Positions 40,062-43,984 of a stretch of 43,984 bases of DNA are shown piece by piece. A program made the translations under genes and the position numbers. This DNA comes from Syntrophorhabdus sp. PtaB.Bin027 (GTDB lineage Bacteria > Desulfobacterota > Syntrophorhabdia > Syntrophorhabdales > Syntrophorhabdaceae), in NCBI GenBank assembly GCA_002067585.1, contig MVQO01000164.1:1-43984 (forward strand), read 5' to 3'. The notes below the pieces were generated by a model. It worked only from the letters and a program-made list of their open reading frames with translations, had not been told where the DNA came from and made no database searches. How positions within the stretch are numbered: position 1 is the first letter of the stretch; every line of letters starts with the position of its first letter.

Positions 40062-40466
40062 CCTGCTTCTGTAAAGCAGGTATGTTAAAGTTATTGCCAG
40101 GGCAAACCTGAATCCAATCAAGATAAAACCATTTGCACCTATGACCACAAAAATGAGTGTGTCTTCTATGATTGCATGGCATATGGAAAGAAAAAGTAGA
40201 ATGAGAAAGGCCTCTTTCTTGGTTGTATTTGTGGTTCGTAAGGAATAGATGATTACACCTGCCCCATAGGTTAAGCCAATGATGATTCCTGTGACGAGGG
40301 GAATAAACCCTTTTCCAGAAATACCAAAGACAGCAAAATTCTTTTTCTCGATTGAAGATTGCCTGTGTTTTAAAAATTCGTAAGAGATTGACAATGGCAA
40401 TATAATACAGAGGAGTTTTAAGGTAAGCGCCAATGAATCTTTTAAGGCTATGAAAATAATTTCCAT
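40005..40466 (-). CDS. Nucleoside recognition (gate) domain membrane protein, second of a pair
   Basis: A 153-residue integral membrane protein with about four hydrophobic spans. The conserved helical region LVTGIIIGLTYGAGVIIY and the polar segment LSICHAIIEDTLIFVVIGANG fit the gate/nucleoside-recognition fold seen in SpmA/SpmB and nucleoside transporters. It overlaps its upstream partner by 19 bases and the end of hisS by 57 bases. These split-gate pairs are widely found without a proven substrate. The start at 40466 has no strong ribosome site, so translation may be coupled. Confidence 0.82.
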   Translation of the reverse strand: MEIIFIALKDSLALTLKLLCIILPLSISYEFLKHRQSSIEKKNFAVFGISGKGFIPLVTGIIIGLTYGAGVIIYSLRTTNTTKKEAFLILLFLSICHAIIEDTLIFVVIGANGFILIGFRFALAITLTYLLYRSRLFNAQFNGFPRKGGRIEQ

Positions 40467-40882
40467 ACCAGATTGATTACAATGCCTGCAAACAGGCTGA
40501 ACACGACTCGTGCTGCGAGCATGAGCCAGGCGTTTACTCCTGTCTGACGGGTCACTCCTGTTTCAATAGGGAGGCTGTGGGCTATGCCGAGCATAAGTGC
40601 TATTGTGGTCATATCTTTTGATGACAATTGAAGAGGGGTTATGACCGCAATAGCTGCATAAAGATTAATAAAGTAGCCTGCCATTAAACCGAGGGCTGAC
40701 TCACCTGGAAGGCCAAAGATACTCATGCATGGTTTGAAGAATGCGCTAATTACCTCGATGAGACCAAGGTGTTTGATAAATTCTATGGCAATGTAACAGG
40801 GCACAATAACCTTGACCATCTTGTATGTGATTAATATTCCGTTTAGAAAGCCTCTTTTTACAGTTGAGTAAAAGGTATTCAT
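40448..40882 (-). CDS. Nucleoside recognition (gate) domain membrane protein, first of a pair
   Basis: A 144-residue membrane protein related to the partner encoded just downstream. The N-terminal helix (VKRGFLNGILITYKMVKVIVPCYIAIEFIK), LPGESALGLMAGYFINLYAAIAVI and the segment GIAHSLPIETGVTRQTG match the gate domain family. I chose ATG 40882 because homology begins there; in-frame starts at 40909 (ATG) and 40921 (TTG) are possible and none has a clear ribosome site. Together with the partner it would make a complete two-half gate module in the cytoplasmic membrane. The substrate is unknown. Confidence 0.8.
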   Translation of the reverse strand: MNTFYSTVKRGFLNGILITYKMVKVIVPCYIAIEFIKHLGLIEVISAFFKPCMSIFGLPGESALGLMAGYFINLYAAIAVITPLQLSSKDMTTIALMLGIAHSLPIETGVTRQTGVNAWLMLAARVVFSLFAGIVINLVWKLFS

Positions 40883-40987
40883 ATGCAAAAGTGTATTTTG
40901 AACTAACATTGTGAACCACAAAAAACAATAGATAATTTTTTCTATAGCGATTTTTCAATATATTTCATAGAATACATCCAGAATACA

Positions 40988-41911
40988 ATGATTTATACGA
41001 TCACACAAAGCCCTGTGCTGAATAGAACTGTTGAGGTAGAGGAAATCATTTATGACGATATAAATGAGATCGTAGAAGCGAAAAACAGTGTGGGAGGCAA
41101 GGGTATAGATATTTCAAGGGTAATTAAAGAACTTGGTGGACAGAGTGTTGTCCTTGGATTTGTTGGAGGATATAATGGGATAGAAGTCGAGGGCAAACTG
41201 GTAAATGAAGGTATTGTGTGTGATTTTACAAGAATTAATGATGAAAGCCAGACAAAAATAATCATCTATCAGAGAAAAAAGAACCTTCAGACACTCCTCA
41301 GCACCCCTGAGCCTGAAATAAAACCCAGTGAGGTTTCGGCCCTGCACAATAAAATCAAAGAAGTACCTGGTGAAAGTTATGTTGTGCTGGGCGGATCAGT
41401 GCCAAAGGATATGGATGTCAATTTTTTTGCTCAGGTCATAACCACTCTTAAAAAAAAGAATGTTAAGGTAGTCCTTGATGCAGACGAAGAAGCGTCTGCA
41501 CGGGGCCTGGATGCCGGTCCCTTTCTGATAAAACCAAACATTCACGAATTTGGAAGGCTTATTAATAAGAATGTTAGAGATTTGGAAGATGTTTTTGAAG
41601 AAGCAAAGCCGTTCCTGAAAAAGGTTGATTACATTGTTGTCTCTGCAGGGGCACGGGGGGTTGCAGGTATTTCAAGGGAAGGCAGTTACCATGTAATACC
41701 ACCAAAGATAAAGGTGCGCAGTTCTCTTGGTGCCGGAGACTCCTTGGTGGCGGGCATTGTTTTTGTTTTGAGTAAGGGGGGAAGTTTTGAGGAATCCCTG
41801 GTAATGGGTGTGGCCTGTGGTACGGCATCTACATTGAATCCTGGAAATATATTATGTTCAAAGGAAGACATTGAAATCATTAAAAAAGATGTTATGATTA
41901 AAAGATTTTAA
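40988..41911 (+). CDS. 1-phosphofructokinase-like PfkB-family sugar kinase
   Basis: A 307-residue kinase of the PfkB/ribokinase family, close to FruK/LacC/PfkB hexose-phosphate kinases. The N-terminus MIYTITQSPVLNRTVEV corresponds to the TPNPALD-type strand, NSVGGKGIDISRVIKELGG is the sugar-binding signature, and GAGDSLVAGIVF near residue 255 holds the catalytic Asp and anion hole. The TPNPALD motif is varied here (TQSPVLN), with Asp replaced by Asn. The substrate is a phosphorylated hexose by family, not directly shown. No transport or PTS gene is adjacent. The start has no Shine-Dalgarno. Confidence 0.88.
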   Translation: MIYTITQSPVLNRTVEVEEIIYDDINEIVEAKNSVGGKGIDISRVIKELGGQSVVLGFVGGYNGIEVEGKLVNEGIVCDFTRINDESQTKIIIYQRKKNLQTLLSTPEPEIKPSEVSALHNKIKEVPGESYVVLGGSVPKDMDVNFFAQVITTLKKKNVKVVLDADEEASARGLDAGPFLIKPNIHEFGRLINKNVRDLEDVFEEAKPFLKKVDYIVVSAGARGVAGISREGSYHVIPPKIKVRSSLGAGDSLVAGIVFVLSKGGSFEESLVMGVACGTASTLNPGNILCSKEDIEIIKKDVMIKRF

Positions 41912-41940
41912 TTTACTTATTGACCATGATGTATTATATA

Positions 41941-41955
41941 TTTCCCACAGGGAAA
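41941..41955. repeat. Short palindrome upstream of the lipoprotein gene
   Basis: TTTCCC and GGGAAA form a perfect 6-bp inverted repeat around ACA, 45 bases before the next start codon. It could be an operator or a small terminator for the preceding kinase gene. Confidence 0.35.
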
Positions 41956-41999
41956 GTTGGGCAAGAGAATTGATTAAACACGAAAGGAGGTGAGTGTAG

Positions 42000-42203
42000 A
42001 TGAAGAAGTTAGTGGTGTTGTTCATAGCTATTACATTTTTTGTGAGCTTTTCACTGATTAGCTGTGGTCCTTCGGCAGAGCCGCCAAAACCGGCACCACC
42101 AAAGGAGGAAGCTAAACCAGCGCCAGAGCCAGCGAAGGCAGAGCCAGAGAAGGCAGAGCCAGCGAAGGCAGAGCCAGCAAAAGAAGAGCCAGCGAAAAAG
42201 TAG
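42000..42203 (+). CDS. Small Pro/Ala/Glu/Lys-rich lipoprotein
   Basis: A 67-residue predicted lipoprotein. The signal peptide (MKKLVVLFIAITFFVSFSLIS) ends in the lipobox LISC, with Cys22 the likely lipidated residue. The mature part is a low-complexity chain of AEPAK/AEPEK repeats, probably an extended, charged tether in the periplasm or on a membrane. The DNA has four 15-base repeat units. A near-perfect aaaggaggtga precedes the start, so it should be highly translated. It lies upstream of the Pal-like gene, separated by a hairpin. Confidence 0.72.
   Translation: MKKLVVLFIAITFFVSFSLISCGPSAEPPKPAPPKEEAKPAPEPAKAEPEKAEPAKAEPAKEEPAKK
42132..42191 (+). repeat. 15-bp tandem repeat in the lipoprotein gene
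   Basis: Four in-frame units of 15 bases (42132-42146, 42147-42161, 42162-42176, 42177-42191), the first and third identical (GCGAAGGCAGAGCCA) and the others with 1-3 changes. Each encodes a five-residue AKAEP-like unit. Copy number could vary by slippage. Confidence 0.85.
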
Positions 42204-42216
42204 GTACTGGATATCG

Positions 42217-42245
42217 GGGTATATCCTTGTCATGAGGATATACCC
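42217..42245 (+). terminator. Hairpin between lipoprotein and Pal genes
   Basis: A perfect 11-bp stem (42217-42227 with 42235-42245) encloses a 7-base loop, TGTCATG. It lies 14 bases after the lipoprotein stop and 25 bases before the Pal start. No T-tract follows, so it may attenuate transcription, or limit mRNA decay, and not fully terminate. Confidence 0.6.
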
Positions 42246-42269
42246 ACTGTCCAAAGGAGGGAGTGGAAT

Positions 42270-42803
42270 ATGAAATTGAAAATGTTTGGGCTTATATTGG
42301 TAGTGTTTATGTTTGGAGCTTTCTTGAGTGGATGCGGATGTTTTCAGGAGGCAGCGAAAGGCGAAACTGCTGCGCCGCCGCCACCTCCACCAAAAGCAGC
42401 TCCGCCCGAAGCCAAGAAGGAAGTTCCTGTTGCACCAGCCCCTGCACCAGCACCAGCACCAGCCCCGGTCGTGGTGTTAAAAGATATCAATTTTGATTTT
42501 GATAAATATAACATCAGGCCTGGTGATGCGGAAATACTGAAGGACAACCTTGGTTGGTTCAAAGCAAATCAGGGAAAAAGGGTTAAAATAGAAGGAAACT
42601 GCGACGAGCGGGGATCTGTGGAGTATAACCTTGTCCTTGGTCAGAAGAGGGCAGACTCTACAAAGAACTACCTTATCAACCTCGGTGTTGATGGAAAACT
42701 TCTGGACACCATTAGCTATGGCAAGGAGCGACCAATCTGCACGGAGAAGAACGAAGATTGCTGGGCGAAGAATAGAAGGGCACACTTCGCACCATTACCG
42801 TAA
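42270..42803 (+). CDS. pal: Peptidoglycan-associated lipoprotein (OmpA-domain)
   Basis: A 177-residue outer membrane lipoprotein that links the envelope to peptidoglycan. The signal peptide ends in lipobox LSGC. A Pro/Ala-rich linker follows (PPPPPPKAAPPEAKK and APAPAPAPAPAPVV), which spans the periplasm. The OmpA-like domain starts with INFDFDKYNIRP and has the peptidoglycan-binding block GNCDERGSVEYNLVLGQKRADSTKNYL and the closing WAKNRRAHFAPLP. This is typical of Pal; tolA, tolB and tolQR are not seen nearby. A ggaggg sits before the ATG. The following KamA-like gene starts only 1 base after the stop. Confidence 0.93.
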   Translation: MKLKMFGLILVVFMFGAFLSGCGCFQEAAKGETAAPPPPPPKAAPPEAKKEVPVAPAPAPAPAPAPVVVLKDINFDFDKYNIRPGDAEILKDNLGWFKANQGKRVKIEGNCDERGSVEYNLVLGQKRADSTKNYLINLGVDGKLLDTISYGKERPICTEKNEDCWAKNRRAHFAPLP

Positions 42804-42804
42804 A

Positions 42805-43932
42805 TTGTCAAGAAAGAGGGAGGGCGGGAGCACTGCCTTCCCTTTTGTTTCCACAGCAGAACAACTCTCGCAACATATATTTCTAACTGAAGAATCAAAA
42901 AAGGATATTCAGGAAGTATCGGAAATTTTTCCTCTAAAAATACCGGTATTCTATCTCAACCTGATGGATCGGGAAAACCCTGCATGTCCTTTAAGGAAAC
43001 AATCCGTTCCTTCGAAGGATGAACTTCTAAGCACTGGGCATATTGATCCCCTCGATGAACAACGTTTCCTGGTAACGCCTTCTTTCATTAAAAAATATCC
43101 GAATCGAGGTGTTTTTCTAGCAGCTTCTCACTGTGCTATGTTTTGCAGGTTCTGCAATAGGCGAAGATTTGTTGGCCGAAGCAGGCATCCAATGCATACA
43201 TGGGAAGAAAGTTTCGATCATATGAAAAGAGATGGAGATTTGACAGAGGTTATTGTATCAGGTGGTGACCCGTTTACCCTGCCACGGGAGGATTTCTCAT
43301 ATATGATGAGAAGACTCAAAAATATTGAAAGGATTCGTGTAATCCGTATTAGCACGAGGTTACCTGTAGTATGCCCGGAGGGAGTAGATAAAGACCATTT
43401 TAAGACGTTGAAGAAAAGTTCACCCATTTGGATAGTGATTCATATTAATCATCCACGAGAGGTTTCCCCTGAGTTTGTTGACGTAATCAAAAAACTGAGT
43501 GCGACAGGAGCCAGTATAGTAAGCCAGACAGTCCTTTTACGTGGAGTGAATGATTGCCCCCATATCCTTTTAAGGCTTTTTGAGTTGCTTGTAGCCCAGG
43601 GTGTAAAGCCATACTATCTTTTTCAGTTTGATGAGGTAAAAGGGGCAATGCATTTCAAGGTTAGGATACAAGAGGGAATTCACATCATGCATTTCTTACG
43701 GAGACATGGCTCTGGTTTGGCAATGCCCCAGTATGCCCTGGACATAACTGGTGGTTATGGAAAGGTGCCGCTTGACTACAATTACGTGAAAAGAAGAAAG
43801 GGGACATCACTTCACCTGGAAAGTCCATCAGGCGATGAAGGCATTTACATAGACAATGGCAAAAAGGGCCTGTGCCAAGATTGTGGTATCTGTGGACGCA
43901 AAACAGCAAAAGTCAAAAAGATGAGAAGCTAA
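42805..43932 (+). CDS. KamA/EpmB-family radical SAM aminomutase
   Basis: A 375-residue radical SAM, PLP-dependent enzyme related to lysine 2,3-aminomutase. The cluster motif CAMFCRFC has Cys110, Cys114 and Cys117. Lys320 in TGGYGKVPL corresponds to the PLP-binding Lys, and two Asp in FQFDEVKGAMHF and ALDITGG align with the KamA residues that hold the lysine amino group. ISTRLPVVCPEG is also conserved. EpmB relatives modify elongation factor P, but KamA-type acidic residues point to free lysine or a related substrate. A short cysteine cluster (CQDCGIC) closes the chain. The start is TTG 42805, the only nearby option; it lacks a ribosome site. The frame is open upstream to 42631, inside pal. 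Confidence 0.87.
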   Translation: MSRKREGGSTAFPFVSTAEQLSQHIFLTEESKKDIQEVSEIFPLKIPVFYLNLMDRENPACPLRKQSVPSKDELLSTGHIDPLDEQRFLVTPSFIKKYPNRGVFLAASHCAMFCRFCNRRRFVGRSRHPMHTWEESFDHMKRDGDLTEVIVSGGDPFTLPREDFSYMMRRLKNIERIRVIRISTRLPVVCPEGVDKDHFKTLKKSSPIWIVIHINHPREVSPEFVDVIKKLSATGASIVSQTVLLRGVNDCPHILLRLFELLVAQGVKPYYLFQFDEVKGAMHFKVRIQEGIHIMHFLRRHGSGLAMPQYALDITGGYGKVPLDYNYVKRRKGTSLHLESPSGDEGIYIDNGKKGLCQDCGICGRKTAKVKKMRS

Positions 43933-43950
43933 AAGGCTGAGAACTTGAGG
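43922..43950. repeat. Short phrase-like repeat starting at the end of the last gene
   Basis: TGAGAAGCTAAAAGGCTGAG followed by AACTTGAGG begins in the last codons of the radical SAM gene and resembles the repeat starting at 20858 (TGAGAAG-type heptamers with TTGAG and CTGAG). It runs towards the window end. Confidence 0.4.
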
Positions 43951-43984
43951 TTTCAAATCATTCAATTAATTTACAAATCAAAGA

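Noticed and set aside
42132..42191. CRISPR-like or mobile repeat
   Set aside because: The 15-base units have no spacers and encode an in-frame AEPAK repeat in a lipoprotein.
42631..42804. Upstream extension of the radical SAM gene overlapping pal
   Set aside because: Homology to the KamA family begins after 42840, and the overlapping stretch is explained by the conserved OmpA domain in another frame.

Overview
The window looks like a chromosomal segment of a strictly anaerobic, Gram-negative bacterium, most likely a deltaproteobacterial (Desulfobacterota) syntroph or fermenter. Pointers are the two NfnAB/SudAB-type transhydrogenase loci, the NuoEFG-like electron-bifurcation module, a histidine kinase built on an [FeFe]-hydrogenase-like domain, Pal and lipobox lipoproteins (an outer membrane), and the absence of any oxygen-respiration gene. 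The genus assignment is inference only. No rRNA, tRNA, CRISPR array or intact mobile element was seen.

Layout. 1-9.6 kb: 3' part of serA (cut by the window edge), ftsH with an overlapping helical/TPR-like protein, an FmdB zinc ribbon and tilS, then a stand-alone pyruvate-kinase C-terminal-domain protein coupled to a class I aminotransferase, two tiny coupled hypotheticals behind a structured leader, a nitroreductase and a LysE-type exporter. 9.6-17.2 kb: a gene-poor stretch with small ORFs, a minus-strand pair (phosphodiester glycosidase-like protein and carbon-nitrogen hydrolase), a divergent OmpR/EnvZ-type two-component system followed by a Spy/ZraP-like periplasmic protein and a second exported protein, an alpha/beta hydrolase and a 4-oxalocrotonate tautomerase. 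17.3-22.5 kb: purE, a P1-family (DmpA-like) peptidase, a sirtuin, mannose-1-phosphate guanylyltransferase and comM/yifB.

The centre of interest is 22.5-37.5 kb. A clear sigma70-like promoter leads a five-gene, overlap-coupled operon: NuoE-, NuoF- and NuoG-like subunits, an NfnA-like and an NfnB-like subunit. No catalytic hydrogenase subunit is present, the NuoG-like subunit lacks the formate-dehydrogenase Cys/Sec motif, and the NfnA-like subunit has lost the usual glycine-rich nucleotide motif. It is followed by a long hairpin, a decayed IS256/Mutator transposase, a divergently transcribed cNMP-binding-domain protein, a histidine kinase with an H-cluster-like sensor domain, a lone receiver, a receiver-PAS-kinase hybrid, and a natural NfnA-NfnB fusion that keeps the canonical motifs. 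A strong intrinsic terminator closes the block. I read it as an NAD(H)/NADP(H)/ferredoxin electron-balancing module with its own redox- or H2-sensing regulators.

37.6-44 kb: an O-methyltransferase-like protein, hisS overlapped at its 3' end by a convergent pair of nucleoside-recognition (gate) membrane proteins, a PfkB-family sugar kinase, two lipoprotein genes (one Pro/Ala/Glu/Lys-rich, one Pal) and a KamA/EpmB-type radical SAM aminomutase. Short phrase-like repeats recur in several intergenic gaps, often starting inside the stop codon of the upstream gene.
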